Source: Algicella marina | GTDB taxonomy: Bacteria; Pseudomonadota; Alphaproteobacteria; Rhodobacterales; Rhodobacteraceae | NCBI RefSeq assembly: GCF_009931615.1 | Contig: NZ_CP046620.1 | Span: forward strand, 3,332,501 to 3,396,500 | Direction of reading: 5' to 3' | Length of the DNA: 64,000 nt | In this document: positions 30,108 through 38,567 of the stretch, one piece after another | How the letters are laid out: every line of letters starts with the position of its first letter | Numbering within the stretch: the first letter of the stretch is position 1 | Position numbers and translations under genes: made by a program | Notes under the pieces: generated by a model | What the model was told of the DNA's origin: nothing | Databases searched by the model: none | What the model saw: only the letters and a program-made list of their open reading frames with translations

Positions 30108-31376
30108 TCAGGCCGCCGCTTCGCCCAGCATCGCGCCTTCGTCCATGCTCACCAGACGTGCGCGCACCAGCGCACCCTCCGCCACCGGCTGCGTGAACCG
30201 GACTTCGGTGAAATCCCTCAGACGCCCCCGCTCGGGCGTTTCGGTCAGCACTTCCGCTTCACGGCCGACCTGCGCCGCCAGATGTGCCGCCACACGTGCT
30301 TCACCCGCGGCCCGCAAGCGCGCCGCCCGTTCCTTGATCGCCACGCCATCAACCTGCGGCATCTTCGCGGCCGGCGTGCCGTGGCGCACGGAATAGGGGA
30401 ACACGTGCAGCCATGTCAGCCCGCACTCTTCCACCAGGTCCAGCGACCGGGCGAACATCTCTTCCGTTTCCGTCGGAAATCCCGCGATGATATCGGCGCC
30501 GAAAACGATATCGGGCCGCGCTGCCCGCATGTCGGCACAAAAGCGGATGGCATCGTCGCGCAGGTGCCGTCGCTTCATCCGCTTCAGGATCAAGTCGTCG
30601 CCCGCCTGAAGGGAAAGATGCAGATGCGGCATCAACCGCGACTCGGAAGCGATCGCCTCCACCAGCGCCGGGTCAGCCTCGATACTGTCGATGGAGGAAA
30701 TCCGCAGCCGCGCCAAGCCCGGCACCAGCTTCAGGATGCGCTGCACCAGATCGCCCAGCTTCGGGACGGCGGGCAGATCCGAACCCCAGCTCGTCAGGTC
30801 CACCCCCGTCAGCACGACCTCGTGGTAGCCGCGTTCCACCAGCCTCTGGATCTGTTCCACCACCACGCCCGCAGGAACGGAGCGGGAATTGCCGCGGCCA
30901 TAGGGAATGATGCAGAAGGTGCAGCGATGGTCGCAGCCGTTCTGCACCTGCACATACGCGCGCGCCCGCGTGCCGAACCCGTCGATCAGATGCCCCGCCG
31001 TCTCGGTGGCAGACATGATGTCATCGACCTGCACCCGCTCCGTCTCGCCAATGAAATCCGCACCGGTCAGGCCCGCCCATGTTTCGCCGCGCATCTTCTC
31101 GAGGTTGCCGACCACATGCGCCACTTCGGGCATGGCCGAATAGGTCTCGGGCTCCGTCTGTGCTGCGCATCCCGTCACGATGATTCTGGCACCTGGGTTG
31201 TCCTTCGCCAACCGCCGGATGCGCTGGCGGCTCTGGCGCACGGCCTCCGTCGTCACGGCGCAGGTGTTCACCACCACGGCGTTCTCAAGGCCGGCACCGG
31301 CCGCCAGTTCCTTCATCGCCTCGGTCTCGTAGGCGTTCAGGCGGCAGCCAAAGGTTTCGAACTTCGGCGCGCTCAC
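30108..31376 (-). CDS. mtaB: tRNA (N6-threonylcarbamoyladenosine37) methylthiotransferase MtaB
   Basis: This radical-SAM methylthiotransferase adds a methylthio group to t6A37 of tRNAs. The 422-residue protein has an N-terminal UPF0004 domain (FETFGCRLNAYETEAM, VVVNTCAVTTEAVRQSR, IIVTGCAAQ), which supplies three Cys for one cluster. The radical-SAM motif NGCDHRCTFCIIPYGRG follows, with FPTETEEMF and a C-terminal TRAM-like region. The GTG at 31376 overlaps the dapF stop (GTGA). The open frame continues far upstream, but that part merely shadows dapF. Confidence 0.94.
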   Translation of the reverse strand: MSAPKFETFGCRLNAYETEAMKELAAGAGLENAVVVNTCAVTTEAVRQSRQRIRRLAKDNPGARIIVTGCAAQTEPETYSAMPEVAHVVGNLEKMRGETWAGLTGADFIGETERVQVDDIMSATETAGHLIDGFGTRARAYVQVQNGCDHRCTFCIIPYGRGNSRSVPAGVVVEQIQRLVERGYHEVVLTGVDLTSWGSDLPAVPKLGDLVQRILKLVPGLARLRISSIDSIEADPALVEAIASESRLMPHLHLSLQAGDDLILKRMKRRHLRDDAIRFCADMRAARPDIVFGADIIAGFPTETEEMFARSLDLVEECGLTWLHVFPYSVRHGTPAAKMPQVDGVAIKERAARLRAAGEARVAAHLAAQVGREAEVLTETPERGRLRDFTEVRFTQPVAEGALVRARLVSMDEGAMLGEAAA

Positions 31377-32212
31377 AAGCCGAACTCCGCCGAGATCTCC
31401 GCCTCGAACACTTTCTGCGTCGGCCCGGTCAGCCAGACACCATCGTCGCGCCACGCGCCGTGCAACTCGCCGCCATCGACCACGATCGTCGCCACCCGCT
31501 CGGCCAGTCCCTTGCGGGCCGCAGCCACCAGCGCCGCACAGGCGCAGGATCCGGACGCGAGTGTGATGCCCACGCCCCGTTCCCAGATGCGCAGGCGCAG
31601 TCTGTCCGGCGCCAGTACCTGCACCATCTCCACGTTGGTCCGCTCGGGGAACAGCGGGTGAGTTTCGTATTCCGCCCCCTGCGCTGCGATATCCGCACCC
31701 TCGGCATCGCTGACGAAGAACACGCAATGCGGATTGCCCATGCTCAGCGCTCCCGGAGCGCCGGGAAGTGGCAGCGCCACCGTGTCGTGCGGCTCCGCCA
31801 GCGGCACATCGGCCCAGTCGAGCGCCGGGCGGCCCATGTTCACCCGCGTCAGCCCGTTTCCGGCCTCCTCGGCGATCAGCACGTCGAAATCCGTCCGCAG
31901 CCGCAGCCGTTCCGCGCCACTCTCCTCCATCAGCAGCCGGGCGATGCAGCGCGTCGCGTTTCCGCAGGCGGCAGAGAGGGAGCCATCGGCATTCCAAAAT
32001 GTCAGCCTCGCATCGGCGGACGGGTCGGCATGGATCACCGCCAGTTGGTCGAACCCAACGCCACGATGCCTGTCGCCCAGCGCCTGCGCCAGCGCAGGCG
32101 TCACCTGATCGACACCCGCGCGGGCGTCGATGATCACGAAATCATTGCCGAGCCCGTGCATCTTGCGAAAGCGGACCGGCGCGGTGGACGCGCTTGTAAC
32201 CATGGGCGCCAT
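31373..32212 (-). CDS. dapF: Diaminopimelate epimerase
   Basis: DapF interconverts LL- and meso-diaminopimelate for lysine and peptidoglycan synthesis. The 279-residue protein has RFRKMHGLGNDFVIIDAR at the N-terminus, the first catalytic Cys in ACGNATRC and the second in GSCACAALVAA, with NADGS and GNPHCVFFV in between. ATG 32212 (or 32203) is the likely start; the longer frame begins in unconserved sequence. It is followed by mtaB with a 4-base overlap. Confidence 0.95.
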   Translation of the reverse strand: MAPMVTSASTAPVRFRKMHGLGNDFVIIDARAGVDQVTPALAQALGDRHRGVGFDQLAVIHADPSADARLTFWNADGSLSAACGNATRCIARLLMEESGAERLRLRTDFDVLIAEEAGNGLTRVNMGRPALDWADVPLAEPHDTVALPLPGAPGALSMGNPHCVFFVSDAEGADIAAQGAEYETHPLFPERTNVEMVQVLAPDRLRLRIWERGVGITLASGSCACAALVAAARKGLAERVATIVVDGGELHGAWRDDGVWLTGPTQKVFEAEISAEFGL

Positions 32213-32287
32213 ATAATCGAACAGCAGCGCTGACGCCAGTGCCGCAACCAAACCGTAACAAAGCCTCAAAAACTCCCGCGAATCCTC

Positions 32288-32316
32288 TTGACCCTCCGCC
32301 GAACCACGGCTAGGTG
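32288..32316 (+). promoter_or_regulatory. Predicted promoter of tRNA-Lys
   Basis: TTGACC (32288-32293) and TAGGTG (32311-32316) have a 17-base spacer and end 12 bases before the mature tRNA 5' end. Confidence 0.55.
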
Positions 32317-32328
32317 ATCCCCTCGCGT

Positions 32329-32404
32329 GGGCCCGTAGCTCAGTTGGTAGAGCAACTGACTTTTAATCAGTGGGTCACAGGTTCGAATCCTGTCGGGCTC
32401 ACCA
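32329..32404 (+). tRNA. tRNA-Lys (anticodon UUU)
   Basis: The 76-base sequence folds as a cloverleaf. GGGCCCG at the 5' end pairs with CGGGCTC (one G-U pair), the D-loop contains AGTTGGTAGAG, the anticodon loop is CTTTTAA with anticodon TTT, and the T-arm holds GGTTCGAATCC. The CCA is encoded (32402-32404). Anticodon UUU reads AAA/AAG (Lys). Relic DNA follows directly downstream. Confidence 0.97.
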
Positions 32405-32590
32405 TTTTCCCCATGTCAGTCGTCAGACAACTTTGACCTTTACGTCAAAGATCTGACCCAGATGGAGAAACGGACCCTCGCCCATAGAGCGGCGAAGGTC
32501 TTAAAAGAGCCAATCTTGCTTTTAATCGGCGACGCAGCGAACGTCTGGAAAAGCAACGAATTGGATTCAATGGATCAGGAATTTGATTAA
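32405..32590 (+). pseudogene. Possible gene fragment downstream of tRNA-Lys
   Basis: An open frame without a clear start runs from the end of the tRNA to TAA at 32588-32590. Its translation has coding-like composition (for example HRAAKVLKEPILLLIGD and WKSNELDSMDQEFD) and lower GC than the neighbours. No family was recognised. It abuts the RidA-like relic, so it may be the 3' end of a lost operon partner. Confidence 0.3.
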
Positions 32591-32963
32591 ACAAGCAATT
32601 ATCCCGAAAGCCATGTCGAGCATTTACAAGGACTGGAAAATGGCTCCTGGTTCCGAAGTGGACGGTTTCCTATTTTTGACAGGTTTCAACGGCATGGCGC
32701 TGGACGGCATAGTCTGAGAGGATGCCGCAAAGCAGATTGATACGGCTTTCGACCAAATTTTCAGTGTTTTGGAAGAAGCTGGAATGGACACCAGCCACAT
32801 CGTAGAAATTACCAGCTACCACATGGGACTGAAGGAACATCTGGAAGTCTTCAAGGCAATTTGGGGAAAAAGGATATGTGACCCCTATCCCGCTTGGACT
32901 GCTGTTGAAGTAGCCGGGTTCGCTTCTGAAGGTGTCTTGGTCGAGTTGCGAGTCGTCGCCACC
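32583..32963 (+). pseudogene. RidA/YjgF-family pseudogene with in-frame stop
   Basis: Translation from TTG 32583 gives an N-terminal IYKDWKMAPGSEVDGFLFLTGF segment, a TGA stop at 32715-32717, and then an intact remainder: KQIDTAFDQIFSVLEEAG, HIVEITSYHMGLKEHLEVF, DPYPAWTAVEVAG and VLVELRVVAT. This matches the RidA family (enamine/imine deaminases) over nearly the whole length. The frame then runs on into unrelated sequence, so the natural end is probably lost. One nonsense mutation and a missing stop point to a decayed, possibly acquired gene. Confidence 0.7.
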
Positions 32964-33186
32964 GCTAAACAGGCATTTCTGCGCGAGCAGCAAAAGCTCA
33001 CTTTGCTCGCTCGCGAGCCTTTCCGGGTTTTGCGTCGAAGGGCTCGCCCGCTCCAGAAGTGCCTGACGTGGCCTACGGGCAGGGTTCGAAGGCTCCGGCA
33101 TGTCGCCCGAGGGATGCATGGGTTTGGACGTGCCCCAGTTACCGCAACGGAAGGTGGTCGCAAGCAGGCGGGAGGACAGGTTGGTT
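32964..33186. other. Unassigned relic sequence before the HxlR gene
   Basis: Open frames exist on both strands but none resembles a known family, has a convincing start or continues cleanly. With 32405-32963 it makes an approximately 780-base stretch of decayed DNA next to a tRNA gene. No insertion-sequence ends or second copy of the tRNA 3' end were found in the window. Confidence 0.4.
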
Positions 33187-33564
33187 TCACCGCTTACGGG
33201 TGGTCGGCTTCGGCTCTGCCCCGTTTCCAACTGACGGTACCCATTCCATCGCCCAGTCGCCGAGCGGTTCTAGATGGCCGAATAGCTCGCGGCCTGTCAC
33301 TGTCAGCGCGTAACCGTCCGCTGCCTTCTCCACCAATTCGACGGAGCGGAGTTCCTTCAGACGGGTATTGAGGACACTGGGCGAGGCGGATCCGCAGCGG
33401 GACTGCAAATCCCGGAACGTGCGGTTGCCATCGGACAGATTCCAGAGAATGCCCATGGTCCAGCGACGGCTGAGCAGGTCGAACAGCACCATGATCGGCT
33501 GGCCGCTGCGGGAGCCGGGAACCGGATCGCCGTGGCCGGCTACGGGCCTCGAAGGTTCTGGCAA
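33187..33564 (-). CDS. HxlR family transcriptional regulator
   Basis: This 125-residue winged-helix protein has the HxlR core: FDLLSRRWTMGILWNLSDGNRTFRDLQSRC, SPSVLNTRLKELRSVELVEK, YALTVTGRELFGHLEPL and WAMEW. TTG at 33562-33564 is preceded by AGGAG at optimal spacing and sets a normal length; upstream in-frame residues would run through the promoter. It is divergent from an EamA transporter and probably represses it, responding to an unknown (often electrophilic or quinone-like) signal. Confidence 0.85.
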   Translation of the reverse strand: MPEPSRPVAGHGDPVPGSRSGQPIMVLFDLLSRRWTMGILWNLSDGNRTFRDLQSRCGSASPSVLNTRLKELRSVELVEKAADGYALTVTGRELFGHLEPLGDWAMEWVPSVGNGAEPKPTTRKR

Positions 33565-33576
33565 CGGAAACTCCTT

Positions 33577-33608
33577 GCTACGAAAACAGTAGCGATGTAA
33601 TTTGCTAC
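33577..33608. promoter_or_regulatory. Operator-like GCTAC repeats between HxlR and EamA genes
   Basis: GCTAC (33577-33581) and GTAGC (33589-33593) form an inverted repeat with a 7-base spacer. A third GCTAC half-site lies at 33604-33608. The element sits between the two divergent starts and matches the size of HxlR-type operators; binding is inferred. Confidence 0.5.
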
Positions 33609-33640
33609 GATTATCGAAGCACATTACAGGAGTCTCCGAC

Positions 33641-34555
33641 ATGAGCAAGTCGACGGTTCAGGACATTCTGCTTTGGCTCTTGCTGGCGATGATGTGGGGA
33701 TCCTCCTATGCTGTCATAAAGGTAGGGGTCGCCCCGCTGCCGGTGATGGTGCTGGTTGCCGGGCGGATGCTGGTCGGCAGTGCCGTGATCCTAGCGGTGT
33801 TGAAACTGCGTGGGATGCGGCTGTCGCGACGGCTGTGCGACTGGGGTGCCTATGCGGTGACAGGGCTATTGGGCAGTGTACTGCCGTTCCTGTTGATCAC
33901 CCAAGGGGAGAAGGTCGTGGACAGTGCGCTGGCGTCGATCCTAATCGGTGTGGCGCCGGTGGTGACGCTGCTGCTTGCCAACTGGCTGATCGCGGACGAG
34001 CGGATGACGGTGCGCAGTATTGCCGGCGTTTGTGGAGGGTTGGCCGGGGTGGCGGTGCTGGTGGGGCCTTCGGCACTGGGCGGCATCGGTGCGCATCTTG
34101 GCGGGCAAGTGGCAATTCTGGCGGCGGCGGTGTGTTACGCGGCCTCGACGATCTTCATCCGGCGATGGGTAAGGCGACCGGCGTTGGAAATGGCTGCGGG
34201 GTCGATGCTGGTGGGGACGGCTGTTATTTGCACGGTGGCTGCGATGAGGGGCGCGGATGTGGGCGCGGTGGACTTCGACCTGTCATCGCTGGGCACGATT
34301 GTCTATCTGGGGCTGTTTTCGACTGCCTGTGCCAACCTGATCTATTTCCACCTCGTGCCGCGCCTCGGGGCGACACGGATGGCGCAGGTGAACTTTGCCG
34401 TGCCCGTCGCTGGGGTGGTGATCGGCACGGTGGTGTTGGGCGAGGTGCTGACGGCGCAGCGTTTGCTGGCACTGACGATCATCTGCGGATCGGTGTGGAA
34501 CGGGACGACGGGGCGCGGCCGGACTTGCCCGCCCCGCGGTTGCGTGGAGGCATGA
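33641..34555 (+). CDS. EamA/DMT superfamily transporter
   Basis: The 304-residue membrane protein has about ten hydrophobic segments arranged as two EamA repeats (LLWLLLAMMWGSSYAVIKVGV begins the first, GGQVAILAAAVCYAASTIFIRR the second). These drug/metabolite transporters usually export amino acids or small organics. ATG 33641 is preceded by CAGGAG. The C-terminal tail (RGRTCPPRG...) is atypical. It is paired divergently with the HxlR regulator and converges on the eCIS operon. Confidence 0.88.
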   Translation: MSKSTVQDILLWLLLAMMWGSSYAVIKVGVAPLPVMVLVAGRMLVGSAVILAVLKLRGMRLSRRLCDWGAYAVTGLLGSVLPFLLITQGEKVVDSALASILIGVAPVVTLLLANWLIADERMTVRSIAGVCGGLAGVAVLVGPSALGGIGAHLGGQVAILAAAVCYAASTIFIRRWVRRPALEMAAGSMLVGTAVICTVAAMRGADVGAVDFDLSSLGTIVYLGLFSTACANLIYFHLVPRLGATRMAQVNFAVPVAGVVIGTVVLGEVLTAQRLLALTIICGSVWNGTTGRGRTCPPRGCVEA

Positions 34556-34568
34556 TGGAGGCCGCGCG

Positions 34569-35120
34569 CTACCTGCCGGAGTTGCGGGCGGATTCGGCCA
34601 ATTTCTGCAAGACTTCCACGGCGGAGATAGCCTCTGTCAGTGCCTCCTGGAACAGCCCGTTGCGTTCCGCGTTCTCGCTGCGACGCTGAGCGATGTTGCG
34701 CTCGGCCGTCGCGACCAGTTCCTCGGCTTCCGGCAAGGTTCGGGCGAGGGTGCGGCGGAAGGCCGGGTCCTGAATCTGCTGGAGCGAGGCTGCCGCGCTG
34801 GCCTCGGCGGCGACGAAGCGGCCCTCGATGCGGGAGGCACTGGCCTGCAGACGGAGCCGGGTTTCACCGGCGAGATCTTCGGGTGCGGCGCGGGTGGCGA
34901 GCACCGCTTCGGCCAGTTCCAGCCCCCGGACAGCCGGGACGACGATGGCGGCACCATTGCGGAACCCCTCGGGCGTGGCGAGGCGCGGGTTGGCGCGCAG
35001 GAGCGCCGCCTCGGCCAGGCGCTGGGACTCGGCGCTGCCCGTGCCTTCGATGCGATAGACGCGGCGGGCCAGCGTGGCGATGCGCCTTTCGCGGCCCAGT
35101 GTGGCGATGCGTGTCGGCAT
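34569..35120 (-). CDS. LysM-like/coiled-coil protein, last gene of the eCIS operon
   Basis: This 183-residue protein has an N-terminal segment (RVYRIEGTGSAESQRLAEAALL...NPRLATPEGFRNGAAIVVPAV) resembling the LysM/tail-X fold that binds glycans or packs in phage tail hubs. An Ala/Glu-rich region from about residue 95 to the end is predicted to be helical or coiled-coil. It follows the beta-helix gene by 21 bases and is the promoter-distal gene of the cluster. The exact role is unknown; a structural or surface-binding part of the particle is likely. Confidence 0.6.
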   Translation of the reverse strand: MPTRIATLGRERRIATLARRVYRIEGTGSAESQRLAEAALLRANPRLATPEGFRNGAAIVVPAVRGLELAEAVLATRAAPEDLAGETRLRLQASASRIEGRFVAAEASAAASLQQIQDPAFRRTLARTLPEAEELVATAERNIAQRRSENAERNGLFQEALTEAISAVEVLQKLAESARNSGR

Positions 35121-35141
35121 TGTTTTCCCCTCTTCTCTGAC

Positions 35142-38100
35142 TCAGGCCTGAAGGTTCAGCGCGGCGAATGGCTGGCCGAGCGTTGCGCCGTTCAGGACGA
35201 TTTCCTCTGACGTGATATTGCCGATCGGCGTGGCCGCGCCGTTTGCGCCTGTCACCAGCCGGATGGACGTGCCGAAGGTGTTGTGGGTGATGGTGTTGGC
35301 CGACAGGCTGATGCGTGGTGCGGCCGCCTGCACGACATCGAAGACGAAGATGTCGTCGCGCACGCCCTGAAGATCGCACTGGTTGTTGCTGAAGTCGATG
35401 CTGCGCGCACCGGCGCCGATGATCTGCACCAACGGTTGTGTGACCATGCGCGACGAGCGCACCTGATTGCCCCTGATGCCGATCTGAGACGGGGCGCCCA
35501 GCGGTGTGGCGACGAAGCTGGCGGCGGCGACGCGGTAGACGGTTTCGCCGGCCGACAGGTAGGCGGCGGTGTTTGGCCGATAGGTCGGCAATTCTGCGGT
35601 GATATTGCCGACGGTGGTTCCTGGAGTGGTGTCGGGGTCGATCACCCTGTCCTGGCCGATCTGGATGCCGCGCCATGACAGGAAGTCGGACGCTGCGGCG
35701 GCAGGCCGGGCGATGATGCGATTGTCGCTGATCGTTACCGTCAGAACTGGCGGGGCGACGTAGATCCCGTATGCGCGTACCTCGGCGCTGTCCGGGCCGA
35801 CCGCAATGATGGTGTTGTGGCTGATATCGATGGCGGCGGAACCCTGCACGGCAATGCCGGCAAAGACCTGCCCGTCCTGTCCGCCGCCGCCGATATCGTT
35901 TATGCCGTTGCCGACGATCTGGCCGGATGCGGCTGTCGTCAGCACGATACCCGCAGCCCCGAGTTCGCCGGTGATGCCGGTGATATCCTCGATGGCATTG
36001 TTGTCGATGGCGATGTGGCGGATTTCGGCCTCGGGGGTGGTGGCGATGCCGGCCTCGTCGCAACGGCGGATGAGGTTGCGCTTGATGAGGATGGTGTCGT
36101 GGATGCCGGAAATGCGGATGCCGGCGCCCGCAAGGTCGAAGATGGTGTTGCCGATAATCTGGGCGTCGGTGCGGGCCTCCGGCACGATATTTGGAACGAG
36201 CAAAATACCGTCGCCGCCTTCGTCACCCGCCGAAATTTCGCAATCCAGTATCCGGGCGGTGTCGGCCCCGATGAGAAGGGCCGTGCGGTCGGCTACGATG
36301 GTCGAATTGTCTATTGAGAGGCTGGCCGCCGGAATTTCGGCCCAGTTGATGCGGATACCGGTACCTGACGAGAACACGAGGTTGCGCGAGAGCAGCGCGG
36401 CGGAGATGTTCATCGCCACCCGGTCGAACTGCACGGCGATACGGCCGCCGAACAGGATGCAATCCAGCACCCGCAGTTCGGCGAAGGCGGCGAAGGTCAG
36501 GTCGCCGTCGGCATCCAGCCCGAACGTGGAACGAGAGCCCAACGCTATCGGGGCGACGACGACGCATTCCTCGACCTTCACGCCGATCTGGGTGCCGTCG
36601 AGCGCGATGCCGTGGTTGAAGCTGTCCTCAGGGTTGGGGCCGAAGACCAGGACGGCCAGGCGACGGAAGGCCAGAAGGCCGGTGTTGATGGCCGCGATTC
36701 CGTGGGCGAGCTGTGGGCTGCCGTTCTCATCCTCGTCCGGGGCAACGAGCAGGCTGAAGCGTTCAAGTTGGATGTCGTTGGCGGTCCGGACCTGAAAGGC
36801 CGCGCCCTCGCCCTGATAGAGCAGGATGGTTCCGAGGCCCTGCCCCGCGATGGTGAGGGCGTTGCGATCCTCCACGACCACTGGATCGGAGAGGAGGTAA
36901 TTGCCCGCTTCGAGGCAGACGGTGCCGCCGGCTGCAGGGATCTGGTCGATGGCCTGCTGGATCGTCAGTTCGCCGGAGTTGTGCTGCTCGGCGGTGACGC
37001 AAACGGTGCAGAAGCAGCCTTCGCCATCGCCCTCAAAGACTGGCGGCCAAAAGGTTCGGCAATCGAGAATGCTGCCCGGAGCATTCGGCGTGCCGAAGGC
37101 AACGACGGCCAGACGGCAGTAGTGGCGCTGGATGCCGTCTGGCGGGGCCTGTCGCAGTTCCTCCACCTGGGTGCCGGCGGTGCGGGCGGCGAAGCGCCAG
37201 TGATCCATCGCGCGGTAGCTGCCGGGGCCCGCGGCGGTGGAAAATTCGACGGTGATGCCGTTTTCCAGCACCAAAGCGGTGCCAGCGGGCGGGACGGGGA
37301 TGAGACCATCGGCGCCGGGGGCATCGAGGTCCACCCATTCGGTGCCGGCGTCGTCGGCCAGCCGGATGACACCGCGCTGATCCCAGCGGATCAGGCGGGT
37401 GCGGCGTATGGTGGTGGTGTCGCTGCCAGCGCCGGAGGGGATGAGCTCGGCATCGGCGATGGGCGTCTCAAACTCGATCTCGCGGGTCTCGGGGTGGACG
37501 TCGGCAATGCGCAGCATCTCGCCCGAGCGGTGATTGAATTCCCGGTGATTGTCGGTGAGTTCGACCCAGTCTCCGGCGCGGAAGCGCAGGATCTCGTCGC
37601 GACCTATGCGGCTGACGGTAACGCTGTGAGCGGTGGCGGACGGCGTGATCGTCTCCACTGCAGCGATGACAGAGGCGTTTTCGCGACTGAACTTGAAGCT
37701 GGCTGCCTCCTGTGCCGGAGGATTGCCGTTCGCGTCCGGTTCGCCGGGGGTGTGTATCTCCACACGATAGAACTGGTTCTCGATGCCGGAGTAGCCTTCG
37801 GTTGGCGGGACGAGGCAGGGATCCTCCGGGTCCTCGATGTCGCGGGTACCGGTGGTGAGACGGGCCGGGCTGGGGGCGGTGAGGGCCTCGAAGCCGGGGA
37901 TGTCGGCGTCGGGTGTCGCACAGGTGGTGCCATCAGGTGCGGGGTGGGTGCGGACCTGCCAGACGGTTTGCAGGCGGGTGGTAGTGTCATTGCCGCCGAG
38001 GGCCGGCTCCAGCAGAGAAGGCATTTCGACGGGCGTTACCTCTCGCTGCCAGGCGACGACATAGGCGACGTGAGTGCCCTGGGTGACGAGGTCTTCCGGC

Positions 38101-38549
38101 GTTGGCCAGTAGGGCTGTGCACCGTAGGGTACGAAGTCGCCTTCGGGCGGGGGGATCATTTCGTCGAGCACGCCTTCCGGGCCTTCGCCGACAGGCGTGG
38201 TGGTGTCCGGGCGGGCGCGGTCGAATACAGGGTCCGACAAGGTCGGGGCCCCGCCAGTGAAATTGGCGGCGCCGTGACATTCGAGCAGAATACCGTCGAG
38301 GTACTTGCGGCCACGGCCGATCTCCAGCCCGTCACCCGCCGGGGTGAAGCGGATTTCGAAGCCGTCGATGGTTTCGCGCGGAACGACGGCGCGGCCGATG
38401 GTATCGACGGTTGCGGTACGGATGCGCCGTTCGAAGATGTCGACCATCTCGTTCCAGTCGCTGTCCAGCACCGGGCGTCCCTGCTGAAGATAGACGCTCG
38501 CGAAATCCCGGAGCGCGTTGAAGCTGTCTCTGCTGTAGTCACCGCTCAT
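35142..38549 (-). CDS. DUF6519-type protein with parallel beta-helix, probable fibre/receptor-binding part of the eCIS
   Basis: The 1135-residue protein starts MSGDYSRDSFNALRDFASVYLQQGRPVLDSDWNEM, the N-terminal pattern of a domain (DUF6519) found in eCIS and phage-tail loci. From about residue 510 a right-handed beta-helix begins (TIQQAIDQIPAAGGTVCLEAGNYLL, then many repeats of DISHNTIIAV, ISDNRIIA and IIGNTIF type), running close to the C-terminus. Beta-helices of this kind form tail spikes or fibres that recognise surface glycans. It is adjacent to a gpI-like protein that also carries a beta-helix. Confidence 0.8.
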   Translation of the reverse strand: MSGDYSRDSFNALRDFASVYLQQGRPVLDSDWNEMVDIFERRIRTATVDTIGRAVVPRETIDGFEIRFTPAGDGLEIGRGRKYLDGILLECHGAANFTGGAPTLSDPVFDRARPDTTTPVGEGPEGVLDEMIPPPEGDFVPYGAQPYWPTPEDLVTQGTHVAYVVAWQREVTPVEMPSLLEPALGGNDTTTRLQTVWQVRTHPAPDGTTCATPDADIPGFEALTAPSPARLTTGTRDIEDPEDPCLVPPTEGYSGIENQFYRVEIHTPGEPDANGNPPAQEAASFKFSRENASVIAAVETITPSATAHSVTVSRIGRDEILRFRAGDWVELTDNHREFNHRSGEMLRIADVHPETREIEFETPIADAELIPSGAGSDTTTIRRTRLIRWDQRGVIRLADDAGTEWVDLDAPGADGLIPVPPAGTALVLENGITVEFSTAAGPGSYRAMDHWRFAARTAGTQVEELRQAPPDGIQRHYCRLAVVAFGTPNAPGSILDCRTFWPPVFEGDGEGCFCTVCVTAEQHNSGELTIQQAIDQIPAAGGTVCLEAGNYLLSDPVVVEDRNALTIAGQGLGTILLYQGEGAAFQVRTANDIQLERFSLLVAPDEDENGSPQLAHGIAAINTGLLAFRRLAVLVFGPNPEDSFNHGIALDGTQIGVKVEECVVVAPIALGSRSTFGLDADGDLTFAAFAELRVLDCILFGGRIAVQFDRVAMNISAALLSRNLVFSSGTGIRINWAEIPAASLSIDNSTIVADRTALLIGADTARILDCEISAGDEGGDGILLVPNIVPEARTDAQIIGNTIFDLAGAGIRISGIHDTILIKRNLIRRCDEAGIATTPEAEIRHIAIDNNAIEDITGITGELGAAGIVLTTAASGQIVGNGINDIGGGGQDGQVFAGIAVQGSAAIDISHNTIIAVGPDSAEVRAYGIYVAPPVLTVTISDNRIIARPAAAASDFLSWRGIQIGQDRVIDPDTTPGTTVGNITAELPTYRPNTAAYLSAGETVYRVAAASFVATPLGAPSQIGIRGNQVRSSRMVTQPLVQIIGAGARSIDFSNNQCDLQGVRDDIFVFDVVQAAAPRISLSANTITHNTFGTSIRLVTGANGAATPIGNITSEEIVLNGATLGQPFAALNLQA

Positions 38550-38567
38550 TGGTTCTCTCCTTGGACG

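Noticed and set aside
31377-31997. Upstream extension of the mtaB frame
   Set aside because: The extra N-terminal residues are the dapF gene read in another frame; a GTG overlapping the dapF stop gives the right MtaB length.
32329-34555. Integration site with a direct repeat of the tRNA 3' end
   Set aside because: No second copy of the tRNA 3' sequence was seen in the window, so an intact attL/attR pair cannot be shown.
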